Source: Methylovirgula sp963708155 (GTDB lineage: Bacteria > Pseudomonadota > Alphaproteobacteria > Rhizobiales > Beijerinckiaceae). From it: DNA of 64,000 nt. Location: contig OY970183.1 of the NCBI GenBank assembly GCA_963708155.1, positions 2,852,001 to 2,916,000 on the forward strand, read 5' to 3'. The position numbers and the translations under genes were made by a program. The notes beneath the pieces are model-generated. The model was not told the origin of the DNA and ran no database searches. It saw nothing but the letters and a program-made list of their open reading frames with translations. Below, in pieces: positions 17,093-25,328 of the stretch. Numbering within the stretch: position 1 is the first letter of the stretch; every line of letters begins with the position of its first letter.

Positions 17093-17106
17093 TTATTCCG
17101 GTTTGC
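17075..17106. repeat. 16-bp tandem duplication at the mntR 3' end
   Basis: Two adjacent 16-bp units, GGTTATTCCGGCTTGC (17075-17090) and GGTTATTCCGGTTTGC (17091-17106), differ by one base. On the minus strand the first-read unit encodes the last residues of MntR (KPE) and its TAA stop; the second repeats the same residues and stop just downstream. It looks like a recent local slippage duplication. Confidence 0.8.
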
Positions 17107-17578
17107 CGCGCCGTCCGCCCGCTCCGCTGCGTTCCAAAAACCGGGCGAAGGCAGCCAGAGCGATATCTGACACGTGGTGTTCAATACCTTCGGCATCAAG
17201 CTCCGCGCAGTGCTGTGGCACACCAATCGCGACAAGGAGGTCGACGACGAGCCGGTGCCGGGCTCGCACTTTGGCGGCCAGCGCCGCGCCCTCCGGCGTC
17301 AGGAAGACGCCGCGATAGAGTTTGGACGTGGCGAAGCCTTCGCGCTTCAGCCGGGCGATGCTCTTGATCGCCGTGGCGTGCGAGACGCCCAGCCGCCGGG
17401 CGATGTCGGTCGGCCGGGCCTCGCCCTCGGACTTCAGCAGGTCGTCGATCAATTCAACATAGTCCTCGAGCACGGCCGTCGCCTGGGCCGAGCGGGCCTT
17501 GCCGAAGCGCTCGGCTTGATCCGCCTCTGAAGGCAGCCCAGCTTGATCTTGCGGTGCATTGACGGTCTTGGCAGTCAT
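17093..17578 (-). CDS. mntR: Manganese-responsive transcriptional regulator MntR (DtxR family)
   Basis: A 161-residue metal-dependent repressor. The winged helix (RPTDIARRLGVSHATAIKSI) is followed by the dimerisation and metal domain VRARHRLVVDLLVAIGVP and CAELDAEGIEHHV, which supply the His/Glu/Asp/Cys ligands. The short form without an SH3 domain is typical of MntR. The ATG at 17576-17578 is chosen over a distant in-frame start at 17638. A perfect palindrome 95 bases upstream suggests autoregulation. No mntH or sitABCD transporter is adjacent, so its transport targets lie elsewhere. Confidence 0.9.
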   Translation of the reverse strand: MTAKTVNAPQDQAGLPSEADQAERFGKARSAQATAVLEDYVELIDDLLKSEGEARPTDIARRLGVSHATAIKSIARLKREGFATSKLYRGVFLTPEGAALAAKVRARHRLVVDLLVAIGVPQHCAELDAEGIEHHVSDIALAAFARFLERSGAGGRRGKPE

Positions 17579-17671
17579 TTCATACCTTATGCGGCGGCCG
17601 ACGCGCGCAAGACTGCCTTGTTCGGCGGCGAACATCAATCCAAGTTCGATTTGAAGCTGAGCGAATATTCT

Positions 17672-17685
17672 GTAGCCTAGGCTAC
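17672..17685. promoter_or_regulatory. Candidate MntR operator (perfect 14-bp palindrome)
   Basis: GTAGCCTAGGCTAC is a perfect palindrome lying upstream of mntR and downstream of the small lipoprotein gene. Its core AGCC-TA-GGCT resembles the known MntR site of E. coli mntH (ATAGC-AAAG-GCTAT type). Position and symmetry support an autoregulatory Mn box. Confidence 0.55.
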
Positions 17686-17749
17686 TCCACGGATGGGCAT
17701 CCGCGTTGCCAAGACACCGCGGCGAGCGTCGATCTATCCGGCAATTGGA

Positions 17750-17890
17750 TCAATTCGGCGCCGTATCCGCATGGCATAATTTCGGGAGGGTCGGCGCCTG
17801 GAATTGATCCAGCTTGCCGCAAGACGTGCAGCCGCTCGTGGCGAGCGAAAACGCCAGAAGTCCGAGCAAACCGATGACACGAAAAAGCAC
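17750..17890 (-). CDS. Small putative lipoprotein
   Basis: A 46-residue reading frame starting at GTG (17888-17890) with GGGGG about 8 bases upstream. It begins with a positively charged then hydrophobic segment (LFRVIGLLGLLAFSLATSG) leading to a cysteine in TSGCTSCGKL, a plausible though imperfect lipobox. The mature part is cysteine-containing (CTSCGKL and PKLCHADTAPN). Tiny cysteine-containing lipoproteins of this form are frequent in Rhizobiales; the function is unknown. An in-frame upstream start at 17962 is less likely. Confidence 0.5.
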   Translation of the reverse strand: MLFRVIGLLGLLAFSLATSGCTSCGKLDQFQAPTLPKLCHADTAPN

Positions 17891-18074
17891 GTTAAATACC
17901 CCCGAAAGTATCGCAACGTTAGCATAGGCCAGCACTCTTTGCACGTGCGCAGGGCACTTCAAATCCCCTTGAGGTTACGCGCGTTTCTCTGGCCCAGTTG
18001 AGCAAGTATTAACCCACGACAATTACACTAATTGCGGATTTGACGAGATGCGCGGGGGTGCCAGGAGGCCTCGT

Positions 18075-18485
18075 ATGCAGCACGAGCTGAGATCAACCGA
18101 GCGCATACGAAGTTTTCTGCGCGCGCAGATAATATACAACAATCGTATGACCACCATTGATTGCATCATCAAGAATTATTCGGCCGGGGGCGCAAGGATT
18201 GCGTTGGACGACACGCTGGCCGTGCCGTCGGAATTCGACGTGTTCGTTCCCGCCAAGCAGCGCAGCCATCATGCGCGGCTGGTATGGCGGGATAAGGATT
18301 CGATCGGCGTCAGCTTTATCGACGCGGCGAAGTCAGCTGAAAAGCTTGGCGTGTCCCATGCCGGCGCCGAACTCGCCGCGCGTCTGCGTGATCTTGAAGT
18401 CCAGAATGCCGAGCTCAAACGCCGTATTCAAGAGTTGAGCAAACGTCTCGAAGATCTCGGGCAAGACCCGACGATCGCGGCCTGA
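18075..18485 (+). CDS. PilZ-domain protein with C-terminal coiled coil
   Basis: A 136-residue cytosolic protein, a likely c-di-GMP receptor. The PilZ motifs are RSFLR (RxxxR) near residue 15 and NYSAGGARI ([D/N]xSxxG) near residue 33. After the barrel (about residues 10-95) comes a heptad-like stretch, ARLRDLEVQNAELKRRIQEL, predicted to form a coiled coil for dimerisation. The ATG at 18075 follows AGGAGG at 18063-18068, a strong site that decides the start. It is a single gene, convergent with lolD. Confidence 0.85.
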   Translation: MQHELRSTERIRSFLRAQIIYNNRMTTIDCIIKNYSAGGARIALDDTLAVPSEFDVFVPAKQRSHHARLVWRDKDSIGVSFIDAAKSAEKLGVSHAGAELAARLRDLEVQNAELKRRIQELSKRLEDLGQDPTIAA

Positions 18486-18519
18486 ACTCCGCCGCCCCAT
18501 CCGCGAATGGGCCGCCTCC

Positions 18520-19203
18520 CTAAACCGTTTCCCGCACATTGCCGTCATCGAGCGTCACGCGCCGGGTCATCCGCGCGGCAAGCGCCTGGCTATGCGTCGC
18601 AACCAATGTTGCAAGGCCCGTCGCCTCGACCAGCGTTTCCAGCGCCGCGAAGACATGATCGGCGGTGTGCGGGTCGAGATTTCCCGTCGGCTCGTCAGCG
18701 AGCAGAATACCGGGCCCATTGGCGACCGCACGGGCAATAGCGACGCGCTGCTGCTCGCCGCCGGAAAGCTCCGCCGGCCGGTGCTTCGCCCGCGCCGCAA
18801 GGCCGAGATAGTCGAGCAATTCGAGCCCCCGCGCCCGCGCCTGCTGGCGCGAAAGCCCGGCAATCATCTGCGGCAGCATGACATTCTCGATGGCTGAGAA
18901 TTCTGGCAGAAGGTGATGGAACTGATAGACGAAACCGACCGTATTGCGTCGCAGCGCCGTACGGGCGTCGTCCGAGAGCCCTGATGTCGCCACGCCATTG
19001 ATGAAGACTTCGCCGCCATCCGGCCGCTCAAGCAGGCCGGCGACATGCAGAAGTGTCGATTTGCCGGCGCCCGACGGCGCGACCAACGCCACCGACTGGC
19101 CCGGAAACAGGGTGAGTTCGGCGTCGTTCAGCACGGCGAGCGCCGCGCCGCCCTGCTTATAGACGCGCGTGATGCCTTGAAGCTGAAGGACGGGTTGGCT
19201 CAT
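18520..19203 (-). CDS. lolD: Lipoprotein-releasing ABC transporter ATPase LolD
   Basis: ATPase that powers extraction of outer-membrane lipoproteins from the inner membrane. Walker A APSGAGKSTLLH, Q-loop YQFHHLLPEFSAIENV, signature LSGGEQQRVAIARA, Walker B ILLADEPTGNLD and the switch histidine (LVATHS) are all present in 227 residues. The ATG at 19201-19203 is one base after the lolC stop, so the pair is translationally coupled. The order proS-lolC-lolD is a conserved alphaproteobacterial cluster. Confidence 0.96.
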   Translation of the reverse strand: MSQPVLQLQGITRVYKQGGAALAVLNDAELTLFPGQSVALVAPSGAGKSTLLHVAGLLERPDGGEVFINGVATSGLSDDARTALRRNTVGFVYQFHHLLPEFSAIENVMLPQMIAGLSRQQARARGLELLDYLGLAARAKHRPAELSGGEQQRVAIARAVANGPGILLADEPTGNLDPHTADHVFAALETLVEATGLATLVATHSQALAARMTRRVTLDDGNVRETV

Positions 19204-19204
19204 G

Positions 19205-20460
19205 TCACTCGTAGCGCAGGGCTTCGACGGGATCGAGCTTGGCTGCCCGCCAGGACGGATAGAGCGTCGCCAGGATCGATAGGCCAAGAGTCATGATGAC
19301 GACGGTGGCGACATCACGCGGATCGACCACCGAGGGCAACCGCGAGAGGAAATAAAGCTCCGCCGGAAACAGATTGGCGTGCAGCATCTGATTGAGAAAT
19401 TGGCGGATCGTCTCGACGTTTTCGGCGACCAGCAGCCCCAGCAAAAAGCCCGCGAGTGTTCCGGCAATGCCGATGGAAGCCCCAGTGATGAGGAAGATGC
19501 GCATGACGGCGCCGCGCGTCGCGCCCATCGTGCGCAGGATCGCGACATCGTGGCTCTTGTCCTTCACCAGCATGATCAGGCCTGAGATGATGTTGAGCGC
19601 GGCGACGAGCACGATCAAGGTCAGGATGATGAACATGACATTGCGCTCGACATTGAGCGCATCGAAAAAGGTCTTATTGCGCTCGCGCCAGTCGGTCATG
19701 ATAACCGGCCGCGTCATGACCTGTTCGATCTTGTCGCGCACGGAATCGACATTTTCCGGATCGTGGAGAAAGAGTTCGACGACGCTTACCTGCTTGTCGA
19801 GGTTGAAGAAGGCTTGCGCCTCCGGCAGCGGCATATAGACGAAAATGCCGTCGAATTCGGCCATGCCGATCTCGAAGATCGCCACCACCTTGTAAGCCTT
19901 GACGCGCGGCGCGACGCCAAAGGGTGTTTGCGCGCCATTGGCGGTCATGACCTTGATCTTGTCGCCGACACGCAGATTGAGATTTTCGGCGAGCCGCTGG
20001 CCGATGGCAACGCCGCCCGCAGTGTCGAAGCCTTCGAGCGTCCCAGCGCGGACATTGTTGGCGATGCCGGGCAGACGCCGGATGTCGGCCTCCTGAATGC
20101 CGCGGACGAGACGCCGCTGCCATTCTGGGCAAAGTTCGACGATGCGAAAGCCGAGCCTTCGACCATTGGGATGGCGAGATCGACACCCTGCACTTTCTCG
20201 ACCACCTTGGCCACGCTGTTGTAGTCGGTGAGCGGCGTATCCGCCGCTTGCAGGAAAATATGGCCGTTAATGCCGACGATCTTGTTGAGCAGATCTCTGT
20301 GGAAGCCATTCATAACCGACATCACGACGATCAGCGTCGCGACGCCCAGCATGATGCCCAGGAAGGAAAAGCCAGCAATCACGGAGACGAAGCCGCTGGA
20401 GCGCCGCGCTCGCAGATAGCGCGTTGCGATCGTCCATTCGAACGGTGCGAATATGGCCAT
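19205..20460 (-). CDS. lolC: Lipoprotein-releasing ABC transporter permease LolC/E type (one frame change)
   Basis: Inner-membrane permease of the Lol system with four membrane segments and a large periplasmic domain. N-terminal part: FEWTIATRYLRARRSSGFVS and a first segment (AGFSFLGIMLGVATLIVVMS). C-terminal part: NIISGLIMLVKDKSHDVAIL and three final segments ending KLDPVEALRYE. A frame change near 20110 separates them; restoring one base (GACGAGGAC on the plus strand) continues GVLVRGIQEADI. Most alphaproteobacteria have this single LolC/E gene and need it, so an assembly error is likely. The start is the ATG at 20458-20460. Confidence 0.92.
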
Positions 20461-20479
20461 CGATCGTCTCCCGGAAGGC

Positions 20480-21799
20480 TTAACCGGCGAACCGGTTGAC
20501 GACTGCATCGAAGGAAAGGTTCTCGCGGGCGCCTGTGCTGCGGGTCTTCACTTCGACTTGTCCTTCGGCAAGGCCTTTCGGCCCGATAATGATCTGATAC
20601 GGCAGGCCGATCAGGTCGAGGCGTGCGAATTTAGCCCCCGGCCGCTCGTCCGTATCGTCATAAAGCACGTCAATCCCGGCTTTTTGGAGGGCGGCATAGA
20701 GTTTCTCGGAGGCCGCGTCGGTCGCGGCATCGCCGACCTTGAGATTGGCGATTCCGACGCGGAACGGGGCGACGGCCTCAGGCCAGATGATGCCGGCCTC
20801 GTCATGCCCCGCCTCGATCAGGGCGCCGACGAGACGCGAGACGCCGACGCCATAGGAACCGCCGAGGACTGGCCGCTCGACACCGTCCGGCCCGGTAACG
20901 ACCGCCTTCATCGGCTTGGAATATTTGTCGCCGAAATAGAACACCTGACCGACCTCGATGCCGCGCTTGTGGAGTTGCTTCTCCGGCGGTGTTTCGTTGT
21001 CGAAACGGGCGGCGTCGTGGACATCGTCCGTCGCGGCATAAAGCGTGGTCCACTGATCGATGATCGGCGCGAGGTCCGAATCGTAATCGATGTCGGCCGG
21101 CGGGATCGGCAGATCGAGCACATCGGAATTGATATAGACGCCCGATTCGCCGGTATCGGCGAGGATGATGAATTCATGGCTTTGATCGCCGCCGATCGGC
21201 CCCGTCTCGGCCCGCATCGGAATCGCTTTCAGTCCCATCCGCGCGAAGATGCGCAGATAGGCGACGAACATGCGCTGATAGGAGCGCCGCGCCGCCGCCT
21301 CGTCGATATCGAAGGAATAGGCGTCCTTCATCAGGAATTCGCGCCCGCGCATGACGCCGAAGCGCGGCCGCTGCTCGTCGCGGAACTTCCACTGGATGTG
21401 GTAGAGGTTCTTCGGCAGGTCGCGGTAGGAGCGGACAGAGGCGCGGAAGATCTCCGTGATCATGTCCTCGTTGGTCGGGCCGTAGAGCAATTCGCGCTCG
21501 TGCCGGTCCTTGATGCGCAACATCTCCGGACCATAGGCGTCGTAGCGCCCGGTCTCGCGCCAGAGATCGGCGAGCTGCAGCGTCGGCATCAGCAGCTCGA
21601 TCGCCCCTGCCCGGTCCATCTCCTCGCGGACGATCTGCGTGATCTTCTGCAGCACGCGGAAGCCGAGCGGCAGCCAGGCGTAGATGCCCGCGGCCTCCTG
21701 CCGGATCATGCCGGCGCGCAGCATCAGCCGGTGCGAGACGATCTCGGCCTCTTTGGGATTTTCGCGGAGAATAGGCAGGAAATAACGGGAAAGACGCAT
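20480..21799 (-). CDS. proS: Prolyl-tRNA synthetase
   Basis: Class II aminoacyl-tRNA synthetase of 439 residues, the short alphaproteobacterial form lacking the INS editing domain. Seen: GPTNEDMITEIF, motif 2 region FRDEQRPRFGVMRGREF, motif 3 LGGSYGVGVSRLVGALIE, and an anticodon-binding C-terminus (DVLYDDTDERPGAKFARLDL). The start at 21799 (MRLSRYFLPILRENPKEAEI) is family-typical. It is first in the proS-lolC-lolD unit, with 19 bases to lolC. Lacking the INS domain, it may rely on trans-editing of mischarged Ala-tRNAPro. Confidence 0.97.
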   Translation of the reverse strand: MRLSRYFLPILRENPKEAEIVSHRLMLRAGMIRQEAAGIYAWLPLGFRVLQKITQIVREEMDRAGAIELLMPTLQLADLWRETGRYDAYGPEMLRIKDRHERELLYGPTNEDMITEIFRASVRSYRDLPKNLYHIQWKFRDEQRPRFGVMRGREFLMKDAYSFDIDEAAARRSYQRMFVAYLRIFARMGLKAIPMRAETGPIGGDQSHEFIILADTGESGVYINSDVLDLPIPPADIDYDSDLAPIIDQWTTLYAATDDVHDAARFDNETPPEKQLHKRGIEVGQVFYFGDKYSKPMKAVVTGPDGVERPVLGGSYGVGVSRLVGALIEAGHDEAGIIWPEAVAPFRVGIANLKVGDAATDAASEKLYAALQKAGIDVLYDDTDERPGAKFARLDLIGLPYQIIIGPKGLAEGQVEVKTRSTGARENLSFDAVVNRFAG

Positions 21800-21923
21800 A
21801 AAGGCGGCACATGTGAGCTAGAGAAACTGATGCGCCGCAATAGCTTGCGGCGGCGGTCGAAACAATCGCAAAGCCAAGCAAAAGGCAACTTTGCCGAGCC
21901 CGCGTTGGCGGAAGGGTGGCCGC

Positions 21924-22820
21924 CTAGGAACGAATCAGGCTCACGGCCTGATCTTCCCGCGCTTTGCGTGAAGCGGCGGAAGGCTGGAAGGATTCCGCGA
22001 TCGTCTCGGCCAGATGATCGACCGCGGCGCTCCGGGTCTGGCCGCGCCGTAGCACGAATTCAAAATCCGGCAGCGCCGGGAGCGCCTCGGCCCGGCCCAG
22101 CGGACGCAGCGCCGGCGGCAGGCGACTCTCGGGAAAAATGGTGATGGCAAGCCCGGCATCCAGCGCCGCGAGGATGCCGGCGATGCCGGAGCTTTGCAGC
22201 ACGACGGTCCACGGGCGCCCGACGCGGTCGAGTTCGTCGAGGACAACCTGTCGCCAGCGGCAATTCGGCGGGTAGAGCGCCAGCGGCACGGGCTCATCAG
22301 GGCCGAGGTGCATCGCCTGCCCGGCTGCCCAGATGCGCTTCTCGCGCGATAGCGCGATGCCGTCGCCCTCGCCGATCTCGCGGCTCAGGATCGCAAGATC
22401 GAGATCGCCGGCCTCGAGCAGCGCGGCAATATCGGGGCCGATGCCCAATTCGATCTGGAGACGCAGCGCCGGATTTTGGGCCGCAAAATTCCGGAGCAAG
22501 GCAGCAAGCCTGTCGAGGCCGAAATATTCCGGCGCGCCGATGCGGATAAGCCGCTCGTCCTTGCCGCCCAGGCGGCGCTCGGCCTCCTTATTGAGCGCCA
22601 GAATGCGGCGCGCATAGGAGAGCAAAACTTCGCCCTGCTCTGTCGGCCCGACGCCCTCCGTGCCGCGCCGGATGAGACGCGCCCCGACCTGCTCTTCCAG
22701 CCGTTTGACATGCAGGCTGACGGCAGACTGCGTAAGATTCACCAGATGCGCGGCTTTGGTGAAGCTGCCCGTATCGCAGACGGCGGCGAAGGTCCGCAGC
22801 AGGATCGTATCGTACAGCAT
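21924..22820 (-). CDS. LysR-family transcriptional regulator
   Basis: A 298-residue regulator: N-terminal HTH (LLRTFAAVCDTGSFTKAAHL, then LTQSAVSLHVKRLEEQVGAR) and a substrate-binding-like effector domain (about residues 90-290; IRIGAPEYFGLDRLAALLRN). The ATG at 22818-22820 is chosen because MLYDTILLRTF aligns with LysR starts; the frame extends to 22868. It diverges from the small secreted protein at 22953, which is a candidate target along with more distant genes. The effector is unknown. Confidence 0.9.
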   Translation of the reverse strand: MLYDTILLRTFAAVCDTGSFTKAAHLVNLTQSAVSLHVKRLEEQVGARLIRRGTEGVGPTEQGEVLLSYARRILALNKEAERRLGGKDERLIRIGAPEYFGLDRLAALLRNFAAQNPALRLQIELGIGPDIAALLEAGDLDLAILSREIGEGDGIALSREKRIWAAGQAMHLGPDEPVPLALYPPNCRWRQVVLDELDRVGRPWTVVLQSSGIAGILAALDAGLAITIFPESRLPPALRPLGRAEALPALPDFEFVLRRGQTRSAAVDHLAETIAESFQPSAASRKAREDQAVSLIRS

Positions 22821-22952
22821 CGGCTCTCGCCTATTTGCGCGGCTCATGGCGCGGATGACACATCTCAATGCCCGCCCGACGCGGCGCGAGTTTATAGTCC
22901 CCGCGGCCGGCGCGCCATCGGGATAGCGCTTGCGGCACGGGAGGCGGATTTG

Positions 22953-23366
22953 ATGATAAGGCGGCTGGTTATGATCGCGGCATTGTCGTTAACGGCGCTC
23001 GTTGCGGCGCAGGCACAGAGCGTCAAGCCGGACGCGACGCCGCCGGACCCCGAAGCCGATTCCCGGGCTGCGATGAAGTTCACGGTCCATGAGTTCAAGA
23101 AGGGCGGCGATTGGGACATGTGGGACATCGGCCGGCCGCACCCAATGCAAGGCAAGGGCGAATTCGGCGGCAACGATGCCATCGGTGTTGCGGCAGGCAA
23201 GCGCATCCCGACCGATTGCTCGCTTTACTGGAACGATCCCGATTCCCACAAAATCCTGTGCTTTTCGTCGCAGGCGTCGCTTGTCTATTTTCTCGATGCG
23301 CCGCAAGCGAACGCGGCGCGCGCGGCAAAGCGCTGGCACGAGATGCAGAAGAAGCCGGCGGGCTGA
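22953..23366 (+). CDS. Hypothetical secreted protein
   Basis: A 137-residue protein with an N-terminal signal peptide (MIRRLVMIAALSLTALVAAQ, probable cut after AQA). The mature part is acidic and aromatic-rich (KKGGDWDMWDIGRPHPMQGK) and has two cysteines (DCSLYWND and ILCFSSQ), which could form a disulfide in the periplasm. The ATG at 22953 follows GGAGG at 22940-22944; the open frame reaches back to 22476 but that part is antisense to the LysR gene. I do not recognise the family. It ends 3 bases from the convergent glmS. Confidence 0.7.
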   Translation: MIRRLVMIAALSLTALVAAQAQSVKPDATPPDPEADSRAAMKFTVHEFKKGGDWDMWDIGRPHPMQGKGEFGGNDAIGVAAGKRIPTDCSLYWNDPDSHKILCFSSQASLVYFLDAPQANAARAAKRWHEMQKKPAG

Positions 23367-23369
23367 AAC

Positions 23370-25205
23370 CTATTCCACCGTCACGCTCTTGGCGAGATTG
23401 CGCGGCTGGTCCGCGTCTTTGCCCATGAAGACGGCCGTGTGATAGGCGAGCAATTGCACCGGCACGGCATAAACGAGCGCGGAAAAGTCCGGCGCCATCT
23501 TCGGCAAAGCGATGACCTCCGCCGGCACGCCAAGCTCATGCACCGCGTCCGGCTCGGAGACCAGAATAATCCGCCCGTTGCGCGCCGCGACTTCCTGCAC
23601 ATTCGACAATGTTTTATCGAACACATGGTCACGCGGCGCGAGGACGATGACCGGCAGATCGGAATCGACCAGCGCGATCGGCCCGTGCTTCAGCTCGCCG
23701 GCGGCATAGCCTTCGGCGTGGATGTAGGAGATTTCCTTCAGCTTCAACGCGCCTTCGAGCGCCAGCGGATAGGACGTGCCGCGGCCGAGGTAGAGCACGT
23801 CGCGCGCCTTGCCGAGATCGCGCGCCAACAGCTCGACTTGCGGCTCATTCTTCAAGGCTTCCGCGATGAGGCCGGGAACGGCGGTGAGTTCGGCGACGAG
23901 CCGCGCTTCTTCCTTCGCGTCGATCGTGCCCCGCGCCTTGGCGAAGGCGAGCGCCAGACAGGCGAGCAGCGCCAGTTGGCAGGTGAAGGCCTTGGTCGAG
24001 GCGACCCCGATTTCCGGCCCGGCCAAGGTGAGCGCCGCGACATCGCTTTCGCGCGCCATGGTCGAGGTCGGGACATTCACGACGGACAGGATTTTCTGGC
24101 CCTGCGACTTGGCATAGCGCAGGCTCGCGAGCGTATCGGCTGTCTCGCCCGATTGGGAGATGAGCAGCATCAGGCCGCCCTTTTCCATCGGCGGCTCGCG
24201 ATAGCGGAATTCCGAGGCGACCTCGATTTCGACCGGCAATCTGGCGATACGCTCGAACCAATAGGAGGCAACGAGCCCGGCCATGAAGGCCGTGCCGCAG
24301 GCGGAGATCGTCAGCCGCGGCAACGTCGCGGCATTGACCGGCAGTTCAAATGGCAGCGATACGGTGCCCGTCGAGAGATCGAGAAAATGCGACAAGGTGC
24401 GGCCGACGACCTCCGGCTGCTCGTGGATCTCCTTAGCCATGAAGTGCCGGTAATTGCCCTTGTCGAAAAGGAAGGCCGAGACCGGCGCGCTCACCCGCTT
24501 GCGCTCGACCGGCAGATTTGCGGCGTCGAAGATTTTGGCGCCCTGTCGCGTCAGAACGGCATAGTCGCCCTCTTCGAGATAGGTGAGCTGATCGGTCAGC
24601 GGCGCGAGCGCGATGGCGTCGGAACCGAGATAGATCTCGCCGTCGCGCGCCCCGGTGCCGAAGCCGATGGCAAGCGGCGCGCCGGCCCGCGCGCCGATCA
24701 AAAGATCGTCCTCGCCCTCGAAGAGAAAGGCGAGCGCGAAGGCGCCCTTCAGCTTCGGCAGGCTTTCGGCGACTGCCTCAACCGGCGTAAGCCCTTGCGC
24801 CAAAGCCTCGCCGACGAGATGCGCGACGACTTCTGTATCGGTCTCGGACTCGAAAGCATGGCCCCTGGCCTTCAACTCCTCACGCAAGGCGCGGAAATTC
24901 TCGATGATGCCGTTATGGACGACGGCCACTTTCCCGTTGCGATGCGGATGGGCGTTTGCAGCCGTCGGCTTGCCATGCGTCGCCCAGCGCGTGTGGCCGA
25001 CGCCGGAATGGCCGTAAAGCGGTTCGGCGGCCAGCAGCGCCTCGAGATTCTTCAGCTTGCCCGCGGCGCGCCGGCGCACCAGTTTGCCGCTCTCCAGCGT
25101 GGCAACGCCGGCGGAATCGTAACCGCGATATTCAAGCCGGCCCAAGGCTTCCACGAGCAGTCCCGCGACCGGACCATTTCCAAGAATACCAACAATTCCA
25201 CACAT
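23370..25205 (-). CDS. glmS: Glucosamine-6-phosphate synthase (isomerising)
   Basis: Makes glucosamine-6-phosphate from fructose-6-phosphate and glutamine, the entry to UDP-GlcNAc, peptidoglycan and lipid A. 611 residues: N-terminal glutamine amidotransferase with nucleophile Cys2 (MCGIVGILGN) and HTRWATHGKPT, then two SIS sugar-isomerase domains (ISACGTAFMAGLVASYW; LISQSGETADTLASLRYAK; LYLGRGTSYPLALEGALKLK) and the C-terminal tail NLAKSVTVE. The ATG at 25203-25205 is required to place Cys2; the frame runs to 25352. It is close to glmU, with only the GT87 gene between them. Confidence 0.98.
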   Translation of the reverse strand: MCGIVGILGNGPVAGLLVEALGRLEYRGYDSAGVATLESGKLVRRRAAGKLKNLEALLAAEPLYGHSGVGHTRWATHGKPTAANAHPHRNGKVAVVHNGIIENFRALREELKARGHAFESETDTEVVAHLVGEALAQGLTPVEAVAESLPKLKGAFALAFLFEGEDDLLIGARAGAPLAIGFGTGARDGEIYLGSDAIALAPLTDQLTYLEEGDYAVLTRQGAKIFDAANLPVERKRVSAPVSAFLFDKGNYRHFMAKEIHEQPEVVGRTLSHFLDLSTGTVSLPFELPVNAATLPRLTISACGTAFMAGLVASYWFERIARLPVEIEVASEFRYREPPMEKGGLMLLISQSGETADTLASLRYAKSQGQKILSVVNVPTSTMARESDVAALTLAGPEIGVASTKAFTCQLALLACLALAFAKARGTIDAKEEARLVAELTAVPGLIAEALKNEPQVELLARDLGKARDVLYLGRGTSYPLALEGALKLKEISYIHAEGYAAGELKHGPIALVDSDLPVIVLAPRDHVFDKTLSNVQEVAARNGRIILVSEPDAVHELGVPAEVIALPKMAPDFSALVYAVPVQLLAYHTAVFMGKDADQPRNLAKSVTVE

Positions 25206-25328
25206 TTGATCTTCCCTTTTGCCGTCACTCGGCACCGGGGACTTATGAGCCCCGAGCCTCGTTAGCAAATCAGACAGCAATAGGCTCCATAAAGTGAACG
25301 CCTGCCCAATGCGTCCGCCGGGAGCCGA

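Noticed and set aside
20453..22144. A 563-codon frame antisense to proS
   Set aside because: proS is intact on the opposite strand; the frame has no recognisable domain or ribosome site.
23439..25265. A 608-codon frame antisense to glmS
   Set aside because: Composition is typical of an antisense shadow (many Arg, Gln, Asp), and glmS on the other strand is complete.
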